From: Brugia malayi
Lineage: Eukaryota > Nematoda > Chromadorea > Rhabditida > Onchocercidae
Length of the DNA: 64,000 nucleotides
Reading direction: 5' to 3'
NCBI RefSeq assembly: GCF_000002995.4
Contig: NW_025062475.1
Span: forward strand, 11,412,187-11,476,186
Below, piece by piece: positions 1 to 14,628 of the stretch (position 1 is the first letter of the stretch; every line of letters begins with the position of its first letter). The notes below the pieces were generated by a model. It saw nothing but the letters and a program-made list of their open reading frames with translations, was not told the origin of the DNA and did no database searches. A program made the position numbers and the translations under genes.

Positions 1-193
1 CAAAAAAAAAAAAAAAAAAAAAAAGTGTAAAAGGTTTTTTTTTTAGAAAAAAGAAGAAAATATTTTTTTAATAAAATTATTTAATTTTGATTAAAATTTA
101 GAATTATTAACAAAAAATTTTTACTCCTATATAGCATATATTTTTAAATTTACATTAGCTATTATAGCTTTTTTTTTTCTTTTAGCATTTATT

Positions 194-256
194 CAGCATG
201 ACAAGTAGTAGTAAGTAGTAAGTAAGTAAGTAGTAATAGTAATAAGTAAGTAGTAC
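194..256. repeat. AGTA/AGT-type simple repeat
   Basis: Degenerate run of GTA, AGT and AAGT units (for example aagtaagtaagtagtaa). It is followed at about 260-300 and 349-386 by two related copies of a segment containing taataatcattgattaat, a short direct duplication. Confidence 0.8.
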
Positions 257-443
257 CAATAACAATGATTGAATTATTAGTAATAATCATTGATTAATTT
301 TATTGATAAAATTTTTTTTTTTTTATTGATATTAATTTTATTGATAATAACAATGAATTATTGGTAATAATCATTGATTAATTTTTCTTTCTTTTTAAAT
401 TAATTAACAATTAATTAAAAAATTTAAATTGAAATGGCAGACA

Positions 444-491
444 ATCAAAGAATAAATAACATTCAAAGAATATCAAAGAATAAATAACATT
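444..491. repeat. Short direct repeat, about 20 bp
   Basis: The segment atcaaagaataaataacatt occurs twice within 50 bp. This is a simple local duplication in non-coding DNA. Confidence 0.8.
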
Positions 492-1265
492 TAACTTTTT
501 CATCATTGATTTATTATTCGAATATTATTGTTATTAATCAGTTCAGTGAAAATTGTAAAAGTTTTTGCTAATAGAAAGGATCGAATTGAGTGAGTCATTT
601 GACAAAGCGATCATATATCAATCATTTCATGTAATTTTCAAACAAAACACAACAAAATGTATTCTAACTCAATTGCTAATCAACGAAAACATCAAATTTA
701 ACATTATTTACAGCAAAAAAAAAAAAAAATTATAAAATTAATATTTTAGTTTGTTTTTAATTAATGTAAAAAATATTATTTTTTTTCTTTTCTAAGAAAA
801 TTATTTTCTCTGCAAAAAAAAGTCAATGAGAGATGCTAATTTGAAAAGTTCAAAACCAAAAATATCTGTGATAAATAGTAATGCTATTATTTTTTGTGAT
901 TATATTGATAAGCTGATAAATTTTTCAATTTATGATAGTATTTGATCATTTGTAAATTTGAATAATTTCTAAGTGAAATATTAAATTAGGAAGGTATAAT
1001 ATAATGCGAAGAACTTTTGATCATTTATAGCATAATTAATCTTTTGGATAAGGATAAAATAGTTGAGAATAGAAGGAGAAATAGTGTAATATAATTAATT
1101 ATTTGCGATAGGTGCAAAAAAAAATGATAACCGGAAGAGCAGTAAGTGCAAAAAAAAGAAACCGGAAGAGGGATAACAATTGGAAAAAGTCATCGATAAA
1201 CTGCTAAACTCTCCGGTTTAACTCATTTCATTTCAAACTTGTATTATTTTTAAATTTCTTTTCAG

Positions 1266-1272
1266 TAATAAC

Positions 1273-1366
<94 letters not shown>
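1266..1366. repeat. (AAT)n trinucleotide microsatellite
   Basis: About 100 bp of almost perfect AAT/TAA/ATA repeat with around 33 units, the longest perfect trinucleotide array in the window. It lies in non-coding DNA. Length is likely to vary between individuals, as is usual for such arrays. Confidence 0.95.
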
Positions 1367-1371
<5 letters not shown>

Positions 1372-1563
1372 AGTGTTTAACTAACCAGAAAATTATAAAA
1401 AAATGTTACAGAAATATTTAAAATTTTGATTAGTTAAAAAAACAAATGAAAATACAAATTTTACTTTTATAATTTAAGTTAACACTAATGGTCAATAATA
1501 GTATATCCTTATATGACAAGCTAATATGAAATGGAAAATAATTATGTATTCTCTTCCTAAACC

Positions 1564-1614
1564 AATCATTCGTCTTGGCTAATCATCCGCCTTGGCTAAT
1601 CAACCGCCTTGGCT
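1564..1614. repeat. 17-bp tandem repeat, three copies
   Basis: Three head-to-tail copies of a 17-bp unit of the form aatcatccgccttggct, with one or two differences between copies. The unit is clearly more GC-rich than its surroundings. Confidence 0.9.
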
Positions 1615-3159
1615 AATTTTGTTTATACATTTTAGGCTTCTATTCATTCTCTTCAACTTCAACTTCTCATCAACATTCATTTTAGATAGCATCAATAGTT
1701 GAGATTTTCTTCAATTTTATTCCCAAATAAAAACATAAATTATTTTTTCTTTATGCAATAAGCATTTAGCATTGATCAGATTATCTGTTTGCATAAGAAA
1801 TTAAAATTAATTTGAAATTGAAAGGGTTGTAGCAATTGTCATTTAATGAATAATAAAAATTTTATTTTCAAAATTTTTTTTTTTTTTTATAAAAATGCTT
1901 AATATTGCTATTAAATAAAAAGAATATTAAAATTGTTTTCAGTATGAATTTTTTCTTTTTTTTTTCTTTGGTTGAATGAACTTAGAATTTGAACTGAAAC
2001 AAATGTATTATTAAAATAAACAAAATAAAATTAGCTAAAATTATCAAAATTTAATTTTAATCTTACAATTATTAAATGTGTGTTTCTATTAATATTATAT
2101 CAGTTTTTTATCAATTACTAAATGTTATATAATAAAGTCTAAAAAAATTTTAAGCTCAATTTTAAATTTCTGAACAATTATGAATCCATGCGAAAATGAA
2201 AAGTTTAAGCCAATGGAATGGATCTAAAATTTTGGAATATAAAAAAAGATCGTTGTAGATTGATATCAATAATTTTATACTATTTAATATTAGAAATGAA
2301 ATATTTCAATTTTTTGAGATAAATATTTTCTCTTTTCCGTTTGAAATTTAGAAAGCTTTAAATTAATTATACATACTGATTGAAATATAGCTGAATGCGA
2401 AACCGAAAAAGCTAAAAAAAAAATGAAAAAAAAAATTGCCTAAATATTTTCTCATTCTTGTGAACTTTGACCCTTCAAAACATTTGCATTTTTGAATGTT
2501 ACAATTTATGCTATAATAATAATTAATAATGATAATAAATAATAATGATAATCGATAATAACAAAAAATAAATAAATAAATTGCAGAAAATGTCTGCGCA
2601 GAAATAATTTTATCACACCAATAACTTTTCTTAGTTTATTTTGAATTATGCAAATTTCACTAAATTATTTGCTCCATTATTAATTAATGAATCATTTACT
2701 ATCGTATGAAAACGAACAATGAACAATTAATGAGTGCGAGTAAATAAATAGTTTAAATTGTTTCTTGAATAAAAATTGTTGACAATTGTTGAAGATTGAC
2801 TCAGTCCGAGGAATCGCTTTCTTATTTTGTTATTTACGAAAATAACATTTATGCAAATATTTGTTTCTTTGATATTTTTTAATAATTTATCTATTATTAT
2901 TAGTTGGCTGAGATTCTTTTGAATCACATTAGCTTTATTAAGCTCTAAAAATATTTAATATTCAAGTTAATGACTCTACAATATTTTAAGTATTAAAAAA
3001 TTTACCATTAAAGAAAATAAAGATAACATTAGTAATGATAGTAATAATAATAATTATTAATAGTAGTATAAATGAAATGAGTTGAATAAAATATTTTTGA
3101 ATATTATAAAAGTATAAAAAGCTAAGTGATAGCATAAATTCGAATTGATATTAACAATT

Positions 3160-3227
3160 GAAATTATATGTGGCACAAAGTCCATCATTTTTTGAAATTA
3201 TATGTGGCACAAAGTCCATCATTTATC
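3160..3227. repeat. 34-bp tandem duplication
   Basis: A 34-bp segment beginning gaaattatatgtggcacaaa is duplicated head to tail with essentially no divergence, indicating a recent duplication. Confidence 0.9.
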
Positions 3228-5393
3228 TACTTTAAAGAAAAATTCGAAATAATTAAAGGTCAATTGCTACAACAATAGCAACAACAACGACAACAACAGC
3301 AACTATTACTATTATTATTATTATTATTTGTTATTGTGCAATTAAATTAGCAGCAACAGGTATGTATGCTAATTAATGTTGAATATGAAAAGGTAATAAC
3401 ACAAACACTTTTTTTTTATTGTTCTAATTTTGATAAAGGAAATTTGGGAGTGTCATCCAATGATATGGCATCTGATTGAAATTTGATAACTCAGTGATTG
3501 CAATGCAAAGAAATACTTTCACAATTATTTATGTAAATAATATATTCGAATAGCAATGAGTAAAATATCATTGAAATTGTGTTGCTTATCACAATAAATT
3601 GATTAATTTTTATCACTAAATATTGCAATTTTATCATTTATTCTTTTCTTTCATCAAATTAATCATTTTCAATTCATTTATTAAATTTATATATTATATG
3701 AAAATCAGCTAATTTTTATTTAATTATTAATTAATTTATGAATTTTTCCATTTTTCCACTTTTAATCTATGTGCGGTAAAATGTATTTCATTATTTTCTC
3801 TTTGTTATAAAAATGATTTAAAAATTGATTCAATGATTAATTGATTTTAAGTTAATTGAGTTCAAACAATTGAATTGGTCAATTTAATTAATTAATTGAT
3901 TCATGAATTATTTTTCCTATTGAAAAGACTATTAAATTTCGTTGTTTTATTGCTTTAACTAACACCAAAATTTAATAAATCCACTCATCTCAAAAAAAAA
4001 AAAAAAAGAAAAAGAAAAATTTTAATGCTTTTATTTAATGTATTAACAAGTTCAATTTATATAAATTAACCAATTTCAAATTTAGAGATGGACAAGAATA
4101 AACGATGAAAGAATGAGAATAATAAGCTTAGGACACTTACTTACAAGTAAGTAAGAAAGTGAAATAACAAAAACAAAAAGAAAAACAAATTAAGTTTATA
4201 TTAAATGAAAAATTAAATTTATATTAAATAAAATTTATCTTCAAATTACTTTAAATCAGCAAAACATTGAATTAATAATAAAATGAAAAAATGAAAAGAA
4301 AAAAGATTTATATATAATGTATTTAAATGACTGTAGTATGAATTTTGCTTTGATATAATTCGATTATTGAATTAATTCCATTTCTGTTTTATTTCAGATA
4401 ATTCAAAAGTATGAAAATGAATAGTTATTCGTTCTCCAAAATGTTCAAGTATTGATCTTTCAGAGAAAACAAATAAATATTGCTTATTTACTCTGTGCTA
4501 AATTTCAATCCTAAATGCTTTTCGATTTTTTTTTTTTTATAGCACATAATTAAATTCAATAATTTTTATATTTGAGAAAAATTTTTGAATTTTTTGAGTG
4601 TACCTACTAAAATTTCAAATAAATTATCAGAACAAAAGTATCTGGAATAAATCAAAAGTTTTTTTTTTTTACTCTCACATATTCCATAATACCAAAAAGC
4701 AAAATAATATTTTGTATATTAAATTAGTAATAATAATCCAATAATAATATAATTGGAAATGATTTTGTATTTTGATTATTAATTAGTAAAATTGTATTAT
4801 AGCTAAAAAAATGAAATCAAATATTTATTATATAACATTGATTAAGTTTCCAGCAAATTAAAATTGCATATTATCTAAATAAATGTAATATTTTTTTTTT
4901 TTTTTGCATCGGATTAATTTATTATTTTGTATGCTTTGGCATATTTTGAATTTTTCAAAATCTAAAATACAATTTTAAATTTTAGTATTATTTTTGTGCA
5001 ATAAGATAAAAAATTATTACAGTTTTTGAAAGAATTAAATCAAAAATTTGTTGATAATAAAAAATTGATACTCTTAGTTATTTGATATGTATTTATGTAA
5101 AAAACTGATATCCTTAGTTATTTGATATGTGTATAAAAAGTAATATCATATGCTAGAATTTAACTTTTATCATATCATAGATTTTATCAATGAATAATTT
5201 TTGATTTCAAAAATTTTTGATTTCTTCTTATTAACAAACAAATTACACTTTTATTACTTAAAATTACTAACAATTGCAATAGAATTAATTGATCATTCGC
5301 TCATTGATTTATCATTTCGTTCAATTATTGTTTTCAATTTTTTCAAATTTACATATTTTAACAATTTTTCTGCATTTCAATACTTTTAACATT

Positions 5394-5428
<35 letters not shown>

Positions 5429-5572
5429 TTAGTTTCATAAAATTTAATTTAATTATCCAACAAATTCATACATATTTCCATTGGAAAATCTTAAGATAAT
5501 TTAAAGTAAGTTTTAGAGTTTAAGTTTCAAAGTATTAAAAGTTAAAACCTATAAATTAATAAAGATGAAACA

Positions 5573-5610
5573 CCGAGAGAGGGAAAGAGAGAGGGAGAGA
5601 GAAAAAAAGT
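5573..5610. repeat. GA-rich simple sequence
   Basis: A purine tract made of GAGA, GGGA and AGAGAG units. It has no coding context. Confidence 0.75.
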
Positions 5611-5752
5611 TGGTTGATTAACTGATTGATTGAATCTTTTTCCTTTCTAACTTATTCATTCGAACAGATCGATTCGATATGTTTCGGTAAGCACTGAAAA
5701 TTCTTGTTGGCAATCAAAACGGAAAATCATTTCCGATTAAACTGTTATTGCT

Positions 5753-5935
5753 TTTATTATTATTATTATCTATTATTATTATTATTATTAGTGTGATTTA
5801 TTATTATTATTTATCATTAATATTATTATTGTTATTACCATTATTATTAGTTCATTTTAAGTAATTCATCATAACTAATGTCATTATTAACATTATTATT
5901 ATTACCATTTATTATTATTATTATTTATTATTCTG
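5753..5935. repeat. Imperfect (TTA)n/(ATT)n array
   Basis: Several blocks of TTA/ATT repeats interrupted by short unique stretches, together about 180 bp. Non-coding. Confidence 0.85.
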
Positions 5936-8900
5936 ATCAGCGAATTATTAATTCTATTTAGTGCAGTGAATTACACCATTTCTTCTTTGAAAAATTAAAT
6001 GTTCTTTCAAAAAATATTTTCTTCAAAAAAAGAATTAAGTAAATTTTTGTTTTAATTTGAAAGATTTAACAATCAAAACGATACAAATTTTTTTCATTTT
6101 CATTTTATCAAAACAAACAAATGAAATATACACAGTAATATATATTTTTCTTATGTGAAAACAATTTTTTTAAAGACAAATTATCATTTTATTGTCATTT
6201 AATAAGCATTAAAATTTGATGGAATGTAAATTAAGAAGAAATAAACGATTACAAAAAGTTGTCAGTCATTATCCGTAATCCGGATCAGGAAAATATCATG
6301 AAGAAGAAATAGTGTATTTAGTTCAAATAATTTGATTTGTTACTGATAAGTGAAGTGATTAATCTTATTTGAAATAAACTTGTAATTTTTTAAAATTTGT
6401 TTGTTTTCATTTTTTCTTTTTTTAATTTTTTCCTATCATACAACAATCTAAACTTTTGCAATAATAATTTATCTTTCCTTTATTTCTTAATCTATTTACT
6501 TTCCACTTTTTCTTTTTTTTTTTTTTCTCAAAATTTCTTAACATTTTCTATTTCATTCTCTTATTATCACAATTAATTTATCTTCTCATTTATCACTTTA
6601 TCACTGCTAAATGATCATATCATTATTGTTATATCAATACTAAAATTATTTATAATTAATAAAATATTGAACAAAAATTTTGAACTTCAATTGCTAAATA
6701 GCATTAAATGATTCAAAAATCTTCAAATACTCAATTCCTGTAATTACTAAAAATTAAACTTGCAAAATTTTCAAACTTTCTAAAATAAACAAAATCCCTT
6801 AACTTATTTTCATTTCGTTTAGATTCGAAATTTTTTTTTTTTTTTTCGTATCTTAGCAAGGAGAAAATAAGAAAAAAAAATGAAAGCAAAAGAATTGCAA
6901 ACTTAAAAGCAATTAAATAAACGAATAAGTAATTTTATATTATACCTATTGCATAGTTATAAATAAATTTCTAATAAAATTTGCAATTTAATATAAAAAA
7001 GCACAAAAAGTATTAAACTATTTTTTAATAAATTAAATTTATTCATTAAAAAATATTAATTTTTTTTTTTATAATAAATATATTATTTGAATTTTTTTTC
7101 TTTCTTTTTTTTTTTTTTTTTATGATTATACTAACTTATTGAACTAAATTGACAGAAAATTTTCACATAGCGTTCAATTATTACTTTACATTGTCATTTT
7201 TACAAAATCAATTTTCTAAATTTCTTCTTCAACAAATTGCATTTTATTTTTGCACACAAAGAAATGATGAAGCGGAAAGTTATTTGAAAATTTTAGGATG
7301 ACAAAGTTGACAAAATGGAAATAGTTTAAAGATATATTTGAAAGAATTGCAATCGGAAGTGAAAAAATTTTTTATTTTTTTTCTTAAATTCTAGGATGAG
7401 AAAGTTGAAAGGATGAAAAAAAGATAAATTTAAGCTTAACAAGTTAAGAAACAATGCTAAAATTGATCGTTTGATAGTTTCCGCTTTTACATTCTATTTG
7501 CCATTTTAAGTCTTTAATTTAACAAAATTTTTTTTTTTTTTTCAATTTCTCTAATATACTAACTTTTAATTTAGCATCGTTATTATTCAATTTTTCCTTT
7601 CTTTTTTTTTAAAAAAAAATTAACAATAGAAAATATTATTTTAAAATAAAATTAAATAGTTTTTTCTTTTTTATTTCCTTTTTGTAATAAATTCAAAAAA
7701 AAAAAAAAATCTAAAGAAATATACAAGAAATGTATGATTATTTCTGAATATAAAAAAAAAAAATTGACGAGAAATTCTTTCATTTAATTTTTTTTTTTTT
7801 TTTTGGGAAAGTTTAAAATGAATGAATTACGTAGATGCAACGAAATGTATTAAGTAAGAATAAAGTTTAAATTTTATTTTGCCCACATATAATATTATGT
7901 ACGGTAGTTTAAAGCATCTAATGAAGCATTTGGGGAAAATGACATTTGCCCATGTTGTCGGGTAGGGATTATGGTAGTTGTGCTTTGTGACAATATCAGA
8001 ATTTTCCTTTCCCAATGATAAAATTACTGAAATTATAATGTATGTCAAGAAAAGATAACAATTTAAAAAAAAAAAAATAAAATATAAAATGTAAAAAACT
8101 CGAATTAATCATTTCAAAAAAAATAAAATTACATAATATATCATTAATTCTACCATCTAACATTATTTTTGAAAAAAAAAAAAAAACTTTTTTTTTTTGC
8201 ATAAATGATTTTTAATTTATTTTCTTTTTTACTTTTTTGAAATAAATGATATTTTTTCCTTACATATTTCTTTGTGACAAATAATTGAGAAAAAAAGTTT
8301 CATTTTGATAAATATTTCAAAATTTTGGAAAATAAATTTGTTGATATTTTATTGATATGAAAATTCTTATTTGCAACTCTTTTTCCTATTTTCGTTTTCA
8401 TCTTTGATTCCTTTAGAATAAATTAAACTTTATTTACTGTTTTTGTCATTTTGTAAAATAATAATTTTATTTGAGATATTACATAGTGTGTAATTAATTA
8501 ATTCTTTAACGATATGTTATGTTAATTGCTAATATATCACTGAGAAGTTTAACTTTTACTTTTTACTTTATTTTACTTTACTTTACTTTGCATTCTCCAT
8601 TCCATTCAATTATGAAAGTATGAAATCTCGGGAATAGTATTGAGATTTCTTTTCTATTTGCTATCATATCCTTTAGTTATGCTCAAAAATTACTTTAGAA
8701 ATAAAATTTTGAATTGAAAAAAAAAAAAAGAAAATGAAGCATATTCTATGTTCAATAAATTATTTTTCAATAATTTGATTACTCATTTAAATATAATTAA
8801 TGATGAACAATAAGTATTCATTAATTAATTACATCAAATAGTCATTTAAATATTTTCATTAACTTTTTTACTTTCTTATATAAATATTATCACAAAATGA

Positions 8901-11264
8901 TTTATCTGCAATCTGTTTATCATATATTTTTCTATCACAACTTTACAGTATCTTTCTCTCTTTGAATTCTTTCCAGTAAAATTTCAAATTCTCTAAAAAA
9001 AAAAAATTTTTTTCTAACAAAATTTAATAACCTAAGTTTTATATATTTGGCCAAAGCTATTAATGATTGCTTTTTAAATTGCCATTTCATTTTTTCATTT
9101 ATCAAAAATTACTGCCACTTATTGCAACAGCAAAAATGCTTGAATGATATTTATTAACTAAAATGATTGTTTCTTAGTTTATTAGAATATTTTATATTTC
9201 TGTCTGTGTTAGTCAAAAAGTTAAAATTTAAGTTACTCATCTAAACTTCAATCTATCATAATATAATTAATATTAAATTTAATCAAAAGCTAAAACTGCA
9301 TGCAAATATGCAAATTATTTATTAAATTGTTTAAAAGTAATAACTGAACGAATACAAATTGATTAATATATAGTAATTGTAAAATTTTATTTTTTCTATG
9401 CTAAAATAGCTTAATGCTTTATTCAACTGTTGAGAAAATATTGAAAATTATAGAGCCTAGAAGAAATTGTAGGCCACTAGGCTAATTTAAAGAATCGTTA
9501 AGCTTAAGCTCACTTTACATAATTTGTTTTATTTGATAAAGAATTTTAACAACTGTTCACTCTTCCAGTCAATTGTAATTCTTCCATACATTCTGATTAA
9601 ATTTTTAAATATTTCAATTTCAATTTTCTGCCTTTTTTTTTTTTTTTTTTTGTTCAATTTCATTTCATTTTAGCATTCATTCAGAATTCATTTTAGCTGC
9701 TTATATTTATGGATGATAAAACAAAGATAAGTTTAAAAAAATTACTAATTTAAATTGAATAAAGTAGCACAAAAGATATTGGCAATTAGTTTAAGCATCT
9801 GAAATGACCAAAGTACATTTGTTTCAATGCAATGAATGCGTCATAATGAAAACTGTTGCTGAATAATTTTTTAAGTTTAACTTTATTAAATGATTGAATG
9901 AGTAAAATAGTTACGTGAATAGTTACGTGAATTATACGTTACATTGAATATTAAACAACGGTCTTATTTGGTGAGAAAAGAAAAAGTATTGGAAAAAGAA
10001 ATGAGTCACAACTATTCGAAAGAAGCATAGCAAACGTGGTAATTCAATATTTTGACGTAAATTCATAACAAACGATCTATGATTAATTGATCTTCTAAAA
10101 GTCAAAGGTCACACCACACACTGAAACTAATTAATCTCATCGGATAACATTTAATTTTTGATTGATTCTCTTCATTAATTGTGCTATTTGTTTGTTTAAA
10201 CTTTTGAAAACGATGTTTTACTTGTAGCAAAAGATCATAAAAAGATTTAGCAAAGATAAAAGTTAGAGTAATTGAAACTGATAATTCTATCTGTCTTACA
10301 CTGATATCAAAATAAGATTAAATTGATACACAAGCACTAATTAATGAATTATTTTAAATCTTTCAAACAACAGCGCCTATCTAATTGAATTATTGAGCAT
10401 ATTTTAAGTGGTCAAATTTGTTTCTGTTTTTGACTTATTTTTCATTTGCTTTTTTTTAATTAACTTTAAAAAAATTTAATTCAACATTATTTAATTCAAT
10501 TCATTTAATTACAATACAAATTGACTTTGTTGATGTTTGAACATTTACGTAATTAACGTAAGAAATATCACGTAAATACAGCATTTTCAAACATTTCCAT
10601 ATATTAAAAACTTCAATACTATAGAAAAAAAGCCTTAAAAAGTTGATAAATGTACAGTAAATTGAAAATGTATATTTAAAGAAATAATATTTATTGCATA
10701 AAAGTAAATAGTTGTAAAATAATTCAAAAGTTAAAGAACTTATTAGAGACAAAAAAATGGCGCAATAGTCACAATATAAAATTATTTTCCTTATATTTCA
10801 TTAAACTATCATTTAAAATCAAATAATTTTTCATCCAAAAAAAAAAAAAAAAAATTGAATCAATGAGACATTTCTCATTTAAAAATGAATTAAATTAATG
10901 AATAATTTTTGATTTGAATATACTAAATTAACAAATATTTCTGATTAATTTATCTAATTCGAATGATATATTTTGTTTTCTTTTTTTTCTTACTTTGAAG
11001 AATATACAAAACAATAAATTCTTAATAATAATACTAACAATATTTTTAATTATCATCGCTTAAAGGAAAGAAAAGATTAATTTTCTCTTTTAAATTAAAT
11101 TAATTTATTCTCATTATTATCATTTACTCATTTGCAATTTATTTATAATACAATTCTTAAGTGACTTAATGCGAAGTTTTTTTTAAAAATTATAACAATT
11201 AGCATTTTTATTTTTTATTAATTAAATGATTCATTTAGATAATTATTATATGCTACATGCAAGC

Positions 11265-11310
11265 ATGCATGCATGAATGAACAAATACATGCATGCATTC
11301 ATGCATGCAT
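11265..11310. repeat. GCATGC-rich inverted repeat
   Basis: Perfect 15-bp arms (atgcatgcatgaatg at 11265-11279 and its reverse complement at 11296-11310) flank a 16-bp spacer that itself contains a further catg motif. The cluster is rich in overlapping GCATGC/ATGCAT palindromes. Confidence 0.85.
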
Positions 11311-11442
11311 TATATTGCATAACATTGCATTAACTCTTAAAATGATTAATGATAAAAAGAAAAAAAGATGACTAATTAATGAATTATTATTTTAGGTGAC
11401 GTAAATTCTTATCATCTACGTAATCATTTTCATAACTATTTT

Positions 11443-11491
11443 TTCTCTCTCTCTCCTTCTCTCTCTCCCTCTCTCCTCTCTCTTTCTCTTT
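11443..11491. repeat. CT-rich microsatellite
   Basis: Degenerate (CT)n/(TCTC)n tract with CCTTCTCTC interruptions in non-coding DNA. Confidence 0.85.
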
Positions 11492-14400
11492 CGTTATTTT
11501 AACAAACTGTCAATTGCATTGCAAAATTATCTATCGTTTAGCTTTAAAAATATAGTGATTAGCTATAATTATGAATATATATATTTTTTTAATATTTCTA
11601 TTTTTCATTTTCTTTTTCCTTTTCTCTCTTTTTCCTTGCTAAATTATTTAAATTAAAAATGATATTAATGCAAATTGAAATGATAACTTATCACTGATAC
11701 AATCAATATCGATCAATTCATTTAGTATTTTAAGAATAATACTGTATTTATAATTTTTAATTAATAATTAAAATATGAGAATGATAATTGTTAAAATATG
11801 TTGCACAATTATCAGAAATTGATATTGCAGAGAAAAGATAATCATATCAATTGATAAAATTGCATTGTGGTAGATATATTTAAATAATAATTTATTTATT
11901 TATAAATTTGTGTATTTATAAATTTGTTGTAATGAAATATGAAATTGAATTATTCATTACATTAATTAGAAATGCTTTTCCAAATAGTTTAATTTTTTTC
12001 ACAGTAAATTTATATATAAAAGATTGTTGTGAAAAAAACAACGGAAAATATTTATTGTTTTTAATATGTAAAACTTTTAATATTTAATATGTTAATTTGA
12101 ATTAATTATCAATTAGGCTAACATAATTAGAAGAATGGTAAATTACACTTTTCCAATAACCTTTAACCTTTAATTTTAACTTTCACTTAATATATTTCTA
12201 TATTTTACATCTTTTTATAATAATATAAGTTGCTTGTTTCTATTTACTTTTATATTTAATTCTCAAATATTTGAATTAGATTGCATTTAGCTTTAAATTT
12301 CAAATATTCAAATTACTAGAAAATATTGCTATAAAAGTTTGCAAATTATGGATGAAAAAAAAAAAAAAAAAAGTGAATACGTTGACGTTGACATTACCGC
12401 CATGCTCATAATGCATATCTCATAAATATTTATGGAACATTACTACATTTCCTTTCGCAGTTTCCTTCCGTTTTTTTTTAATATTATTAATTGCAATAAA
12501 AGTAAATTGCAATAAAACTTTTTCCTTCTTTCTTAAATAATTTTTCCTTTTTTTTTAATTTTTAGGCATTAAACTAAAAAATATTCTTTCGTCATAAATT
12601 TGAATAACTTTTTATGATTGAACGAAAAGAAATCGTTTTGAAATAAATATGAAAATTAACATAATAATTAAAGGTAAATAAAAAATTCTTGTGCAAATTA
12701 ATTTATATAAATTACTGCGATTTATATGAAATTAGCATAATTAAAAGGTTTTTTTTTTGCTTGAATATGTACTAAATAATGAAATATTATTGGTTAGAAA
12801 AGTTTAATTTATGCATTTATCCAATAAACTTCAATAATAAATATCGGAAGTGTCATTAAATGTCTCTGATGTCATTTATAATTATAATTATGGAATTATA
12901 TAAATGCTAACATTGAAGTAAGCTAAATTATTTTTTATTTCCTATTTGAAAATTCTTATTGTGTTAAATAAATTCACTTCAATTTTTCAAAATGTTTAAA
13001 ATAAAAATTTTAAATTATCATTTAGGAATAAAATTTTATTTAATTTCGTATTTATAAAAATAGCCAATTATTTACTAATGTTTTGTTTTGAAATTTTTAT
13101 TTATTTATTTATTTTTATACATTAATAAATAGCTAAAAACAGGTACTGCATGACAGGTAAAGAAAGTGGTAAAGTTGAGCAAAATTGTTTAATCTAAATT
13201 AAAGTTAAGCTAATAAATGACTGAACGAGCATTAATTTCTTTTTTTTTTTTTTTTTTTTTTTTAAATTCCTAATATTGAAGATTGTTGTTCTATTAGATA
13301 AATTAAAATTTTAAATGATAGTATTGAAAACTTGTAAATACTTAAAGTAATAAAGTAATCAGTTGTTTTTTTTTTAATTTTCATATACCTTCAATTTAAA
13401 AATTATAAATTTTTGCATTTTAATTAACTAACTAATAATAATAATATGACTAGTAAATGGATGAGCGAGATAACAATAATAATAATAACAAATAATTATT
13501 GTTTAAACAAAGAAAAAAGAATTAATTTTCTTTTTTATCTTTCATTTTATTTAATAGTTATTAAACTTACAAAAAAAAAAAAAAAAAAAGTACTTCGAAT
13601 AATATCTTTTTAATCAATATTTTTTGCTATAAATAATATAATTTTCAGACGAATTGAAAAGAAATAGGAAAGAAATTAGTGAGAAAAAATTTGGATAATA
13701 TGAGTTGTAGTTGACAATTTCATTTATGTATGTCAATTTATTTTCATCATTGCATTTCACTAATGATACCAGACTTTTGCATTGCATTAAAATTTAAGTC
13801 TTATTTTTCTTTTTGTTTTGTTTTGTTTTGTTTCGCTTCTTTTATCATCCCTCTTTATTAGTTTAATTAAAGATTAGTTAAATTTTGTCTGACATTCATT
13901 AGTGTGTATGTGAAGATGTCATCAAATTCGTACACAATTAATTCTTGATGTCATTTTTTATGCTTTATCAAAATTACAAATAACTACTATTCATTCTTTT
14001 TTTTCTTTCTCCTCTCTCTCTCTCTCCTTTTTTTTTTTTTTTTTTTTTTTGTAATAAACGAGAAAATTTTTGATGAAAATTAAATTTGAAAAAAATAAAA
14101 ATGAACAGTTTTAATCATTTAGCAAAATTGTTACTAAAAAATTGCCCTAAATTAATATATTTTATTAAATTAGTTTCTACTTTCTAAATTAATATATTTT
14201 AATGTAAAAAGAAAATTTTATTGCTTTATTTTAAATTCATTCATATTATCAATTTTACTGTTTGTCAAAATTGCTATTACTTTTGGATGATACTAGTTGA
14301 ATGCAAGAAAATGAGGAAAAAAAAAAATTTCAATTCAACAAATATTGATGTAATTTTTTTCTTTCAAAAAAAAAAAAAGGAAAAAAGGAAATAATAAAAA

Positions 14401-14628
14401 AGAAAAAAGAATGAAAAAAAAAAATAAAATAAAATAAAATTCTTCTTTTATTAACAAAAGAAGAAAGAAAGAAAAAAAAAATAAATAAATCAAAAAAAAA
14501 AGTTACATACTTTCAGGTTATTATAAATATTGCGCCAAAATTGCAACGAATTTAACCGAAAATCATTTTGAAGAAAACAATTTCAAAAAACAAAAAAAAA
14601 AAAAAAAAGATTCTTCTTTTTTTTTTGA

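Larger units (their letters stand above)
1..14628. other. Gene-poor AT-rich region with microsatellites
   Basis: No convincing coding exon was found on either strand in this 14.6 kb. Open frames here are short, low-complexity (F/I/L/K/N/Y-rich) and lack splice-site context. The sequence is dominated by poly(A) and poly(T) runs and AT-rich unique DNA with several simple repeats, listed separately. It may be the 5' intergenic and promoter region of the downstream GPCR gene, or the long intron of a gene whose exons lie outside the window. A distant unrecognised exon or non-coding RNA cannot be excluded by eye. Confidence 0.7.

Noticed and set aside
7827..8048. Minus-strand open frame in slightly GC-richer DNA
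   Set aside because: No splice sites, no family resemblance, starts in low-complexity sequence. It might mark a conserved non-coding element but nothing supports this.
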